A stretch of 64,000 nucleotides of DNA from Sporosarcina aquimarina (GCF_023715615.1 NZ_JAMBOM010000001.1:1178001-1242000); one strand, 5' to 3'; counted from the stretch's first letter, positions 48,349-57,051 are shown. The notes: generated by a model from the sequence alone, not told the origin. Numbers and translations are program-made.

Positions 48349-48704
48349 ACGCGCACACCTTTCGAACGGAGGACTGAGAGGACCTGTTCTGAAGGGAGGG
48401 AAGAGCGTTTGGAAATATCCTCAATAGAGTAACCTTGACCGTGAAGTGCAATAATCTGACTTACGATAATCGTATGTACCGGTTTCTGCATTTCATTAGA
48501 TCGTGATGAGTGAGTAAGTGGTTCTGGATCTACCATTAGCTCTTCTTCTAGTGCTTTTACCCTTTTTTTCAATTGGCTGGTCTCTTGGTGTAAACTGATG
48601 GAAATTTGTTCAATTTCATTTGTATTCGGTTGCTTTGATCCAAAAAAGATGGAAACGAACAAAGCAATTATCCCGACTATCATAAGGGTGATAGGCAGTG
48701 ACAC
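48345..48704 (-). CDS. Small membrane protein with coiled coil and helix-turn-helix-like end
   Basis: 119 residues. An N-terminal membrane helix (MIVGIIALFVSIFF), a coiled coil (NEIEQISISLHQETSQLKK), a short linker and a C-terminal helical patch IIALHGQGYSIEDISKRSSL...VLSVLRSKG that resembles a small helix-turn-helix. The layout recalls SwrB-type swarming regulators but I cannot claim homology. The GTG start follows AAGGAGGG by 7 bases. It overlaps the following gene by 4 bases, and the pair is probably one operon. Confidence 0.72.
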   Translation of the reverse strand: MSLPITLMIVGIIALFVSIFFGSKQPNTNEIEQISISLHQETSQLKKRVKALEEELMVDPEPLTHSSRSNEMQKPVHTIIVSQIIALHGQGYSIEDISKRSSLPSEQVLSVLRSKGVRV

Positions 48705-48800
48705 AATAGCGCCCTCCTTGGTTGGTTAGTTTACTTAATGGTACCATATCAAAAACCAATTAGGGAATTTAGATTTCTTGCTAGACAATCATTGAATTTA

Positions 48801-48809
48801 TGATACAAT
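48801..48809 (+). promoter_or_regulatory. Extended -10 promoter of rpmG
   Basis: TGATACAAT at 48801-48809, about 65 bp before the rpmG ATG. No strong -35 hexamer. Confidence 0.5.
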
Positions 48810-48873
48810 AGAACAGTCGTATAAATCATGCTCATAAATACTCTACTATCGCTGATGAGTGGGAGGGACAACA

Positions 48874-49023
48874 ATGCGCGTAAATATTACACTTGCTTGC
48901 ACAGAATGTGGTGAGCGTAACTATATCACAAAGAAAAACAAGCGTAACAATCCAGAACGTCTTGAAATGAAAAAATATTGCTCACGTGAAATGAAACAAA
49001 CGCTTCACCGTGAAACAAAATAA
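48874..49023 (+). CDS. rpmG: Ribosomal protein L33
   Basis: 49 residues: starts [21 protein letters not shown] and ends TLHRETK. L33 is a 50S protein. Its zinc-ribbon form has CxxC twice; this copy has Cys9, Cys12 and Cys36 but Glu at position 39. GGGAGGG lies 5 bases before the ATG. In B. subtilis rpmGA also lies close to pbpA and yqgN. Confidence 0.95.
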   Translation: MRVNITLACTECGERNYITKKNKRNNPERLEMKKYCSREMKQTLHRETK

Positions 49024-49032
49024 TTGCTCATG

Positions 49033-49060
49033 CCAAAACCTATCACGGTTTTGGTTTTTT
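49033..49060 (+). terminator. Terminator after rpmG
   Basis: 8-bp perfect stem (49033-49040 with 49047-49054), 6-base loop, six T residues. Confidence 0.9.
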
Positions 49061-49089
49061 CTTTCAAAAAGAAGGGAAGAGAGTATATA

Positions 49090-49659
49090 ATGAAAACTAT
49101 AATCAGGAAAAATTGTTTATTGAAATTGAAAAATATGTCTGCGGATGAATATATAAAGAAATCAAATTGCATCCGTTTGCGCTTACTTGAAACCGCAGAA
49201 TTTATAAAAGCTGAAACGGTTGCTATTACTATATCACGTACGACTGAAGTTCAAACACGTACGATTATTGAAGCCTGTTGGAGATTAGGGAAAAATGTTG
49301 TAGTTCCGAAGTGTAACCCAGAACAAAAAACAATGGACTTTAGAAAAATCACCTCTTTTGAGCAATTAGAAACTGTCTACTTGGATTTACAAGAGCCAAA
49401 TCCGATAACTACAGATTCTGTAAAAAAGATTGAAATCGATTTACTAATCGTTCCCGGAGTTGTGTTCACAAAAGAGGGGTACCGCATAGGCTATGGAGGC
49501 GGTTATTATGATCGTTTTCTTGAAACCTATACGAAAGAAACTTTATCAATTGCTTTTGAAGTTCAACTTGTCGACCAAGTACCGATTGAAAGTCATGATA
49601 TACCAGTTGGAAAAATACTCACAGAAGAGCGTGAAATTCAATGCAGCAAACAGGGTTGA
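49090..49659 (+). CDS. yqgN: 5-formyltetrahydrofolate cyclo-ligase (YqgN)
   Basis: 189 residues. It converts 5-formyl-THF to 5,10-methenyl-THF in one-carbon metabolism. The C-terminal RIGYGGGYYDRFL is the family signature, with the substrate-binding PGVVF before it. The ATG at 49090 follows GAAGGGAAG; the upstream in-frame region from 49024 spans the rpmG terminator. It overlaps yqgQ by 19 bases. The glycine-cleavage system in this window also feeds the folate pool. Confidence 0.92.
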   Translation: MKTIIRKNCLLKLKNMSADEYIKKSNCIRLRLLETAEFIKAETVAITISRTTEVQTRTIIEACWRLGKNVVVPKCNPEQKTMDFRKITSFEQLETVYLDLQEPNPITTDSVKKIEIDLLIVPGVVFTKEGYRIGYGGGYYDRFLETYTKETLSIAFEVQLVDQVPIESHDIPVGKILTEEREIQCSKQG

Positions 49660-49862
49660 AAGAATTTTGGGACGTCTTAAGACTTATGAAGCGTTTCGGT
49701 GCATATATCTATACGGGTGATAGAGAAGCAGATATATTATTAATGCAGTCCGAATTGAAAGATTTATATGATGACAAACTTATCATAAAAGAAGATTATA
49801 TTAGTGCATCATTACTCATACGAAATGAGTTGTACAAATGTGTGAAAGTTCCTGAAAAGTAA
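49641..49862 (+). CDS. yqgQ: YqgQ, DUF910 family protein
   Basis: 73 residues, helical. Motifs VLRLMKRFGAYIYTGDREADI and LKDLYD match the DUF910/YqgQ pattern. Unknown function; structures show a three-helix bundle. In B. subtilis yqgP (rhomboid protease) lies between yqgN and yqgQ and glcK follows; both are missing here. It starts within the yqgN end. Confidence 0.85.
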   Translation: MQQTGLKEFWDVLRLMKRFGAYIYTGDREADILLMQSELKDLYDDKLIIKEDYISASLLIRNELYKCVKVPEK

Positions 49863-49891
49863 CCACAACATTCCAATGAATTTTGTTATAG

Positions 49892-49923
49892 TGAAACTTT
49901 TGTGTGTCTTAAAACGTTATAAT
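49892..49923 (+). promoter_or_regulatory. Promoter of ltaS with ECF-like features
   Basis: TGAAAC (49892-49897), 17 bases, CGTT (49915-49918). The same place holds TATAAT at 49918-49923 without a usable SigA -35. Either a SigA -10-driven promoter or an ECF-type one (SigW/SigM consensus -35 but CGTT instead of CGTA/CGTC and 17 not 16 bp). Confidence 0.5.
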
Positions 49924-49963
49924 AAGGTAGATACATGTTATGTTTTAGAAAGGAAGAGATCAA

Positions 49964-51868
49964 ATGAGGAGATTTAACTGGCCGAAACACTCCTTGCTAG
50001 TAATTGCAATTCTTGCAACCTGGCTAACGACCTACTTCGGTTATTTGACAAGTTTTAATATGAGTATTGACAATATGGTTCAACAATTAATTCTTTTTAT
50101 AAACCCACTTAGTTTTTTATTGTTAGTTTATGGAGTAGCGCTATTCATCAAAACAACGAAACGCCGCAATATTTATATTATCACTGTCAGTGTGATGACA
50201 TCGATTGTAATGTTTGCGAACGCAGTATTTTATCGTTTCTTCAGTGATTTTATAACGATTCCAACGCTTTTCCAAACAAATAACTTCGGAGACTTGTCTT
50301 CATCGGTTATGGCAAACATTCACGGAACTGATATCTTCTTTTTCACAGATGTAATTATTGTGGCACTTGCTGTGAAATTTATTCCCCAGTCAACTGAGAG
50401 TGTAAATCAATTTAAAATGGGTCGCCGGTTATATTTCATCGCAACAGCAGCTTTGTTCATGGTGAACTTAGGTCTTGCTGAAGCAGAACGTCCTCAATTA
50501 TTGACACGAAGCTTTGACCGCGAACTACTTGTGAAAAACATTGGTACGTACAACTACCACATTTATGACTTGATCATCCAGTCAAAGTCACATGCACAGC
50601 GGGTGCTTGCTGATGGCAGTGAACTTTCTGAAGTTGAGAACTATATTCATGCGAATCATAAAGAACCAAGTGTTGATATGTTCGAAGATGCAAAAGGGCG
50701 AAATATAATTACAATATCTCTTGAATCCCTTCAAAGTTTTGTCATTAACCAAGAAATGGATGGACATGAGATTACACCTTTCCTTAACGAGTTGACAAAG
50801 GATAAAGATACATTCTACTTCGATAACTTCTACCACCAAACAGGACTAGGTAAAACATCAGATGCAGAATTTATTGTAGAAAACTCGATTTATCCGAGAA
50901 ATGGTAGTGCTGTGTTCTTTACACACAGTGGGAATACATTCGATTCTATGTCGGAGAAACTAGCTGACAATGGTTACTTTACTAACGTCATGCACGCGAA
51001 TAATCGGAGCTTCTGGAACCGTGACATTATGTACAAAGCACTCGGTATTGAAAAGTTCTATGATGTGGAAAGTTACGATATTGGTGAAGGTCAAGCTGTC
51101 AATTGGGGTATGAAAGATATCCCATACTTTGAACAGTCTGTCCAGATGATGAAAGAGATGCCACAGCCATTTTCTTCTCGTATGCTGACGTTAACCAATC
51201 ATCACCCGTTCGATTTGGATGATGAGGATATGCTAATTCCTCCATATACATCAAATTCGAAAACATTAAATAAATACTTCCAAACGTCTCGCTACTTAGA
51301 TGAATCGATTAAAGTACTTTTCGAAGAACTTAAAGCAAATGGTCTATACGATAATTCGATTATTGTAATGTATGGTGATCACTACGGTATTTCTGAGAAC
51401 CATAATAAAGCAATGGGGATGTATTTGAATAAAGAGATTACACCGTTTGATAATGCTGAACTACAAAAAGTTCCATTCTTCATTCACATTCCTGGTAACG
51501 GTAAAGGAAAAGTGATGCATGAACTTGCTGGTCAAATGGACATTCGTCCAACAGTACTAAATTTGGCTGGAATTGATACGAAAGACGATTTACAGTTTGG
51601 TTCTGACTTGTTCTCGAAGGAACATGAGGACTTTGTTATCTTTAGAGACGGCAGATTTATAACAGACAAATACGTTTATTCGCACGAAGTTTGTTATGAT
51701 GCTGAAACAGGTGAACCTACAGATGGGGAGCTTTGTGCGCCTTATGTAGAGCGAGCTTCCAAGGAACTTGAATACTCAGATACGATTATTAACGGGGACT
51801 TGCTACGATTTAAAGATGGGCAAGGAAATCCTTCAGAACAGCAGACAGAAATAAAAGGCAAAGAATAA
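49964..51868 (+). CDS. ltaS: Lipoteichoic acid synthase (LtaS family)
   Basis: 634 residues. Five N-terminal membrane helices (about 8-175), then a large extracellular alkaline-phosphatase-fold domain. The catalytic nucleophile is Thr298 in GLGKTSDAEF; metal and substrate residues follow in ISLESL, MYGDHYG and NHHPFD. It polymerises glycerol phosphate from phosphatidylglycerol onto the lipid anchor. The B. subtilis paralog here is YqgS. The ATG follows AAAGGAAGAG. It is the only LTA synthase in the window. Confidence 0.95.
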   Translation: MRRFNWPKHSLLVIAILATWLTTYFGYLTSFNMSIDNMVQQLILFINPLSFLLLVYGVALFIKTTKRRNIYIITVSVMTSIVMFANAVFYRFFSDFITIPTLFQTNNFGDLSSSVMANIHGTDIFFFTDVIIVALAVKFIPQSTESVNQFKMGRRLYFIATAALFMVNLGLAEAERPQLLTRSFDRELLVKNIGTYNYHIYDLIIQSKSHAQRVLADGSELSEVENYIHANHKEPSVDMFEDAKGRNIITISLESLQSFVINQEMDGHEITPFLNELTKDKDTFYFDNFYHQTGLGKTSDAEFIVENSIYPRNGSAVFFTHSGNTFDSMSEKLADNGYFTNVMHANNRSFWNRDIMYKALGIEKFYDVESYDIGEGQAVNWGMKDIPYFEQSVQMMKEMPQPFSSRMLTLTNHHPFDLDDEDMLIPPYTSNSKTLNKYFQTSRYLDESIKVLFEELKANGLYDNSIIVMYGDHYGISENHNKAMGMYLNKEITPFDNAELQKVPFFIHIPGNGKGKVMHELAGQMDIRPTVLNLAGIDTKDDLQFGSDLFSKEHEDFVIFRDGRFITDKYVYSHEVCYDAETGEPTDGELCAPYVERASKELEYSDTIINGDLLRFKDGQGNPSEQQTEIKGKE

Positions 51869-51873
51869 GAAAT

Positions 51874-51909
51874 AACCCGATTGTGAGCTATGCCTCTCAA
51901 TCGGGTTTT
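51874..51909 (+). terminator. Terminator after ltaS
   Basis: 10-bp stem (51874-51883 with 51898-51907), further paired loop bases, T run. Confidence 0.8.
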
Positions 51910-51976
51910 GTATGTAATAAAGAACAAAAAAGAAAACATCTTTTGCAAGTGAGCAAAAGACGTTTTTCAATTGACA

Positions 51977-52156
51977 TTAATGTAGGGATGGTGGATAGCC
52001 TTGGAAAACAATTGTAGCAATTGTAAAACCACCAAAAATTACGGCTGCCAATAGGTTAAACACAATACTGAGCAAGTTGCGCTCTTTGAATCCTTGCACG
52101 GTACCAACTACAGCTAAAATTGCAATAAGACCAAAAATAACCATTAAAAGATTCAT
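51977..52156 (-). CDS. yqgW: YqgW, DUF2759 small membrane protein
   Basis: 59 residues with two membrane helices (LLMVIFGLIAILAVVGTVQG and VFNLLAAVIFGGFTIATIVF) and the ending GYPPSLH. Similar in layout to YqgW of B. subtilis, which also precedes yqgX. The ATG at 52156 is used; AAAGGAG lies 11 bases upstream, and a TTG at 52177 overlaps it. Confidence 0.75.
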   Translation of the reverse strand: MNLLMVIFGLIAILAVVGTVQGFKERNLLSIVFNLLAAVIFGGFTIATIVFQGYPPSLH

Positions 52157-52317
52157 GAATGATGACACTCCTTTCAAAAAAGAACAAATGAATGCCTAGT
52201 TAGCAATACTCACCTTCTATTGTACTGTTTCACTACCAGTTTGTCGAGTTGTAAACGTGACGATTGTTTGAAATCTTTGCAAGGATTCCGTACTATAAAG
52301 TAGAGGAGGCGATTCTT

Positions 52318-52953
52318 GTGAAAATTAAAACCTTACCACTTGGACCAATACAAGCGAATTGTTACCTGATTAGTAACTCTAACGGCAATTGCCTAATAAT
52401 TGATCCAGGAGAAGAGCCGGAAAAAATTATTGAAGCCGTAGAAGCTGCAAATATGAAGCCAATAGCAATTTTATTGACACATGCACACTTCGATCATATA
52501 GGAGCGCTTGAGGCGGTTCGTAAGCAATACAGCATTCCGGTATACATCCATAAAGATGAAAATTTATGGTTACGCAATCCAGATTTAAATGGCTCTGCGA
52601 AATATCCCATGTTAGCTCCTGTTGTATGTCAACTTGCAGATCATATTATTGAACATGAGGGGATTATGCAACTCGGTCCTTTTGAGTTCGAAGTGCGTCA
52701 CACCCCTGGCCACTCACCGGGAAGCGTAAGTTACGTCTTTCATGAGAATCGATTCGTTATTGTCGGGGACACGTTGTTCCGCCAGGGAGTGGGTCGTACA
52801 GATCTTCCTGGAGGAAACACGCACCAATTACTGACATCGATTGAACAGAAGTTATTATCTTTAGATGAAGATTATAAAGTCTATCCGGGTCATGGGCCAA
52901 AAACAACTCCGAAAGACGAGATGGACTCCAATCCATTTCTAAATGGATTTTAA
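52318..52953 (+). CDS. yqgX: YqgX, metallo-beta-lactamase fold hydrolase
   Basis: 211 residues. Metal motif THAHFDHIGAL, then TPGHSPGS and GDTLF; C-terminal YPGHGP. It is in the glyoxalase II-like group; B. subtilis YqgX has been linked to bacillithiol-dependent methylglyoxal detoxification. The GTG at 52318 follows GAGGAGG; the frame from 52264 carries a -10-like TATAAA region and is not the start. Confidence 0.92.
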   Translation: MKIKTLPLGPIQANCYLISNSNGNCLIIDPGEEPEKIIEAVEAANMKPIAILLTHAHFDHIGALEAVRKQYSIPVYIHKDENLWLRNPDLNGSAKYPMLAPVVCQLADHIIEHEGIMQLGPFEFEVRHTPGHSPGSVSYVFHENRFVIVGDTLFRQGVGRTDLPGGNTHQLLTSIEQKLLSLDEDYKVYPGHGPKTTPKDEMDSNPFLNGF

Positions 52954-52980
52954 AAAAACAGCCGAATTTCGGCTGTTTTT
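52953..52980. terminator. Bidirectional terminator between yqgX and yqgY
   Basis: 8-bp stem (52958-52965 with 52969-52976), A run left and T run right. Serves both convergent genes. Confidence 0.85.
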
Positions 52981-52984
52981 ACTT

Positions 52985-53227
52985 TTAGTGCCCTGCACCT
53001 GGTACGTGAATGAATGTTGCATAGTACGTGAACCCAACTGTAAATACCATTAAGTAAGCTCCAAACATGTACAAGTACATTCTTTCAGTAAGTTTCATGT
53101 AGCCAAGCAGCATGAAGAAAATAGTACTTACGACAAATAAAAGTGCGACTTGGTCCATATGACCAACAAAAAACATAACTGCGAAAATCCCTGTCCAGAA
53201 ACCACACAGCTTGAACATATTATCCAT
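52985..53227 (-). CDS. yqgY: YqgY, DUF2626 membrane protein
   Basis: 80 residues, three membrane helices, ending YYATFIHVPGAGH; the start DNMFKLCGFWTGIFAVMFFVG is typical. Unknown function. B. subtilis yqgY likewise lies just beside the comG operon. AAGGAGGG precedes the ATG. Confidence 0.85.
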   Translation of the reverse strand: MDNMFKLCGFWTGIFAVMFFVGHMDQVALLFVVSTIFFMLLGYMKLTERMYLYMFGAYLMVFTVGFTYYATFIHVPGAGH

Positions 53228-53337
53228 AAGTGCGTCCCTCCTTACAACAATACAATAAACTCCTCTTTATTATATAGGATAGTGCTGTCAAAAGTAAACT
53301 CAAAGTAAAAGGCTTAATGTGACAGATCCGTGATGTT

Positions 53338-53371
53338 CAAAGAATTTTTACGTCAATCAAAATTGAATTGA
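53338..53371 (+). promoter_or_regulatory. Possible ComK box before comGA
   Basis: Two AT boxes on the pattern AAAA-5-TTTT: CAAA(5)TTTA at 53338-53350 and AAAA(5)TTGA at 53359-53371, separated by 8 bases, one of the known ComK spacings. Each box has two mismatches. A -10-like TATACT follows at 53438. Tentative. Confidence 0.35.
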
Positions 53372-53491
53372 CATACGGGTATAGGTATCCAAAATGCTAC
53401 TTTCGCGTAAACTATTCCATTTTTTCTTAAGGGGCATTATACTATTGGCAAGACATAAAGCGGTCTTATGTTTATAGAGAGAGGGGTGTAC

Positions 53492-54493
53492 ATGGAAACT
53501 CAAGAAAATGTGATTGAACAAAAATGTTTTCAATTATTGCAAAAAGCAATTGATGTGGATGCGACAGATATTCACCTTGTACCAACTGAAGATGGTTATG
53601 GCTTGTTTCACAAAAAAAACACAAAGCTGGAACGGATCGGTAAACTCCCCCCACAGTTAGCGACCCGTATGATTTCTTTTTACAAATTCCTATCTTCCCT
53701 CGATATTAGCGACCGTCGAAAACCTCAAAGCGGTTCTTTCCACAAACAATTCAACAAAAGCAACTACTCATTTCGTATTTCAACAATTCCATCCATACAT
53801 CTAAATGAAAGTGCAGTTATACGAATCCAACAACATGACAGGATTGTCTCACTTGATCAATTATGCATTGAATCATCTTGGGCTGAAATGCTGAAACACT
53901 CTATTAAACAACAACAAGGATTGTTTATGATTACGGGACCGACGGGCTCCGGAAAGACCACAACCATTTACTCGTTAACTGCACACTGCGTCAATGAATT
54001 GGATCGTCATGTGATTACTTTGGAAGATCCAGTTGAAAATCCTCATAGTCACTTACTGCAAATTCAAGTAAATGAACGAGCAGGCATGTCTTATGCAGCT
54101 GGGCTGAAGGCAATCTTACGTCATTCGCCGGATGTCATTATGATTGGAGAAATTCGTGATGCAGAAACAGCGAAAATTGCTGTGCAAGCGTCTTTAACTG
54201 GACATTTAGTTTTAACTACCGTCCACGCAAAAGATCCGATAGGCTGCTTTTATCGGATGATGGATTTCGGTATTTCAGCAGAGGAGCTACGTCAGACGGT
54301 CGTTTGCATATCAGCTCAACGTCTCATCCGTAAATCCGATGGGGAATTGGCAGCTGTTTTTGAAATTTATCAAGATGAAGAATTAGAGAATCTAAAAGAC
54401 TCCCTCAGTAAGAAAGATCCAATTTCTCTCTCTGAAGAAGGGAGCGTAGAGGCAGTTGCGAGAAAATACAGTAGCTCCAGCTATTCGCCATAA
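53492..54493 (+). CDS. comGA: ComGA, competence pilus assembly ATPase
   Basis: 333 residues of the PilB/GspE family. Walker A GPTGSGKTTT near 149, Asp box, Walker B MIGEIRD and the His box. It powers the type IV-like pseudopilus that brings DNA to the ComEA receptor. The ATG at 53492 follows AGAGGGGTG; an ATG at 53468 lies upstream of it. comGB starts within its 3' end. Competence has not been shown in this organism; presence of the full operon supports potential. Confidence 0.93.
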   Translation: METQENVIEQKCFQLLQKAIDVDATDIHLVPTEDGYGLFHKKNTKLERIGKLPPQLATRMISFYKFLSSLDISDRRKPQSGSFHKQFNKSNYSFRISTIPSIHLNESAVIRIQQHDRIVSLDQLCIESSWAEMLKHSIKQQQGLFMITGPTGSGKTTTIYSLTAHCVNELDRHVITLEDPVENPHSHLLQIQVNERAGMSYAAGLKAILRHSPDVIMIGEIRDAETAKIAVQASLTGHLVLTTVHAKDPIGCFYRMMDFGISAEELRQTVVCISAQRLIRKSDGELAAVFEIYQDEELENLKDSLSKKDPISLSEEGSVEAVARKYSSSSYSP

Positions 54494-55541
54494 GCGTTGG
54501 TATTCACTCAGAAGAGATTCGCTATTCGTTGTAAAAGACAAGTCGCTGTTTCTTTTGCGTGCTTCTGAATTACTACAGGAAGGCTATACGATCCAGGAAT
54601 GTTTTTCTTTATTAATCCCTCATCACAGTTTGCATAGTTTGACGTTGATTCAAGAAGTCGATGACATTTTTAGAGAAGGGGCCAACGTTTCAGAAGTACT
54701 CAGATTCCTCGGATTTCCGGACAGAATTTTATTGTCCGTTGAGTTGTCCGAGAATGACGGAAGGTTGGCAGAAGCATTGAATGGCGCGTCCCTACGGCTA
54801 GAAGCAGCCCAACTAAGAAAACAGAAATTCATTCAAGCAGCGACTTATCCGGTAGTCCTTATGTTTGCTATGGCGTTATTGCTTATTGCATTTAAGATTT
54901 ATTTTCTACCGAACTTCGAGACGCTCGCCTCTTCTCGATCGGCGACAACTCAAGGTATCGAAAAGTATTTGCCCCGTGTAGTAGCGAAAGCACCTGATTT
55001 GTTATTAGGAGGAATCGGCGCCGGTGTGGCTTTGTTCGTAATTACAAGAATCTATTTGAAGCGATTAAGTCCTTTAGAAAAAATCAAAAGAGTAGGAGCG
55101 CTTCCATTAGTTGGTGAAATGTATAAAAGCATTTTGACTCGATTATTTGCTTCTGAAACAGGAAACTTACTCGCAGCGGGCAATTCCATCCAAGAGGCGA
55201 TGACTATTTTAACGAAACAAAAAACTGATCCTATTTTAGCGAGTGTTGCGCAATCCATTCATGAGGAAGCAGGAAAAGGAGAACCTTTTCATGTAGCGAT
55301 AAATCTTACAGATGGGCTCATGACAGACTTATCGTTCTTTGCAAAACACGGTTCTGACAGTGGCCATTTAGCTAAAGAATTGTTGCTTTATAGTGAGCAA
55401 TTAGGGAGCACAATCGATCGTAAAGTGAACCGGATGATGGCTATGTTGCAACCCGTTTTGTTTGTCGCTCTAGCCGTTTGCATAATTGCAGCTTATTTAG
55501 CATTATTATTGCCCGTGTATGGAATGATAAAAAACATGTAA
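54456..55541 (+). CDS. comGB: ComGB, pseudopilus platform membrane protein
   Basis: 361 residues, GspF family, with three membrane segments (near 128-150, 182-198 and 334-358) and the internal repeat of the T2SF domain. It anchors the ATPase and the pilus. The start is uncertain: TTG at 54456 overlaps comGA by 38 bases, has a weak site, and no better start is in frame. Confidence 0.87.
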   Translation: MRENTVAPAIRHKRWYSLRRDSLFVVKDKSLFLLRASELLQEGYTIQECFSLLIPHHSLHSLTLIQEVDDIFREGANVSEVLRFLGFPDRILLSVELSENDGRLAEALNGASLRLEAAQLRKQKFIQAATYPVVLMFAMALLLIAFKIYFLPNFETLASSRSATTQGIEKYLPRVVAKAPDLLLGGIGAGVALFVITRIYLKRLSPLEKIKRVGALPLVGEMYKSILTRLFASETGNLLAAGNSIQEAMTILTKQKTDPILASVAQSIHEEAGKGEPFHVAINLTDGLMTDLSFFAKHGSDSGHLAKELLLYSEQLGSTIDRKVNRMMAMLQPVLFVALAVCIIAAYLALLLPVYGMIKNM

Positions 55542-55555
55542 AAGGAGCATATTCA

Positions 55556-55885
55556 ATGAAATTTCTACGCAATGAGAAAGGGTTTACGCTGATTGAAATG
55601 ATGATTGTATTATTAATTATTTCTGTGCTGATTTTAGTTGCGATACCCAACGTGACGAAGCATTCGAAGTCCATTGACACAAAGGGATGTGACGCCTACT
55701 TAAAAATGGTGGAAGGGCAAGTGCAGGCTTACAAAATGGATACGAAACAAATTCCTACTAGTCTGGAAGACCTAACTGCTAAGGACTATTTGCCAGCAGA
55801 GGCGAAATGTCCTGACGGTACCCTCCTAACCATAAATGCAGAAGGAAAAGTGATTAATCCTAAATCAGCTTCTGCAACTGAATGA
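55556..55885 (+). CDS. comGC: ComGC, major pseudopilin
   Basis: 109 residues. Prepilin peptide cleaved between Gly9 and Phe10 in EKGFTLIEM, with the conserved Glu5 of the mature chain (Glu14); hydrophobic helix follows. Two cysteines, in KGCDAY and AKCPDG, may form a disulfide as in B. subtilis. AAAGGAG precedes the ATG; the frame from 55478 is inside comGB. The stop overlaps comGD. Confidence 0.93.
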   Translation: MKFLRNEKGFTLIEMMIVLLIISVLILVAIPNVTKHSKSIDTKGCDAYLKMVEGQVQAYKMDTKQIPTSLEDLTAKDYLPAEAKCPDGTLLTINAEGKVINPKSASATE

Positions 55886-56319
55886 ACAACTCGACTGAAC
55901 AGGGGTTGACGTTTTTGGAGTTGCTACTGGTACTCGCAATTTTAGGGGTGCTAACTGCAATTATAATGCCTGTTAGCAGTGGATGGACAACCGAGCAGTC
56001 GGAACGGGACGGGCTAGAAGCATTTAAAGCGACTGTTCAAAAAATGCAGGCATATTCCATTGCGCATCAAACAACTACGTGGCTGAGTTTCACGAATGAC
56101 GGGAAAACGTATTCAGTGACCTACTCTGATACGAATGAGAATACAAAAACAAACTTTCCACCAACTATAAAATTTGACAACACGAGTACATTACGGAATA
56201 TCAGTTTTCAGGAAAATGGAAATATGTATAAAACGGGTACGATGACGTTTGAAACTTCAAGTGGATCGAAAAAGATTAGATTTCAGTTCCAAAGGGGGAG
56301 GATGCTGCTCTATGAATGA
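55882..56319 (+). CDS. comGD: ComGD, minor pseudopilin
   Basis: 145 residues. Prepilin motif EQGLTFLELLLVL with cleavage after Gly8; conserved Glu at mature position 5. The rest is a beta-rich pilin head. It overlaps comGC by 4 bases. Membership rests on motif and operon position. Confidence 0.85.
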   Translation: MNNSTEQGLTFLELLLVLAILGVLTAIIMPVSSGWTTEQSERDGLEAFKATVQKMQAYSIAHQTTTWLSFTNDGKTYSVTYSDTNENTKTNFPPTIKFDNTSTLRNISFQENGNMYKTGTMTFETSSGSKKIRFQFQRGRMLLYE

Positions 56320-56608
56320 ATCAGGTTATTCCTGGCCGGAAGCCATTTTAACACTAACCATTATGATGGTCATTTTTAGTGCGTTACTTCCTTTGTCTTT
56401 CAGGATGCTATCAGGGTTAGAGAATAAAAAACATGAAATGAGAGCAAAAGAAACGATGTATCAAGGGGCTTTGCTGTATACGTCTTATGGAATTAGCGGA
56501 GGAGTTCGAACTGAAGAAGGTACTGAATATGAATGGACAGTTGTAAATAATCGGCTGTGCGTCAATTATCCAACATCCAACAAAACAGAAATGATATGTA
56601 CACCTTGA
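56312..56608 (+). CDS. comGE: ComGE, minor pseudopilin
   Basis: 98 residues. A prepilin-like motif SGYSWPEAILTLTIMM: Gly-Tyr cleavage and Glu5. The ATG at 56312 lies 8 bases before the comGD stop, with GGGGGAGG upstream; the longer frame starts within comGD. The comG genes here are compressed by overlap. Confidence 0.82.
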   Translation: MNESGYSWPEAILTLTIMMVIFSALLPLSFRMLSGLENKKHEMRAKETMYQGALLYTSYGISGGVRTEEGTEYEWTVVNNRLCVNYPTSNKTEMICTP

Positions 56609-57051
56609 AGAAAACCCGGAATGAGTCAGGTTATACGTTGCTTGAAAGTTTATTTCAACTGATCATTGCGGCCGCGTTCTTACACCTCATTATCCTGTTC
56701 TTGCTCTTTAAAGAGTCCACATATAACCAATTAACAGATAGTCAAACTACTGAATGGGAGCTGTTTATGGTAGATTTGCAAACAGATCTTTCAGCAGTAA
56801 AAAGGATTGAACTCAACACGGAAGGTACGATTTTAACCGCCTTTATGATGGATACCTCTACGAATACAGAGTACAGCAACGTAGGCGGTGTCATACGAAG
56901 GAGAGTTGGAAGCCAGGGACATGTTCCATTGCTAACCAATGTGCAAAAAGTAATCTTTGTTGATGAAGGTCCATTACTCGTAGTCTCTGTAACACTTCAA
57001 GATGGGACGGAACGCCAAAGGAGGGTTGCGGTTGGACTTAGTGAAAGATGA
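56596..57051 (+). CDS. comGF: ComGF, minor pseudopilin
   Basis: 151 residues. Prepilin motif SGYTLLESLFQL, with cleavage after Gly and Glu5. A beta-rich head with VGGVIRRRVGSQGH is typical of ComGF. ATG at 56596, which overlaps comGE by 13 bases, is a probable start; no clear ribosome-binding site, so translation may depend on coupling. Confidence 0.83.
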   Translation: MYTLKKTRNESGYTLLESLFQLIIAAAFLHLIILFLLFKESTYNQLTDSQTTEWELFMVDLQTDLSAVKRIELNTEGTILTAFMMDTSTNTEYSNVGGVIRRRVGSQGHVPLLTNVQKVIFVDEGPLLVVSVTLQDGTERQRRVAVGLSER

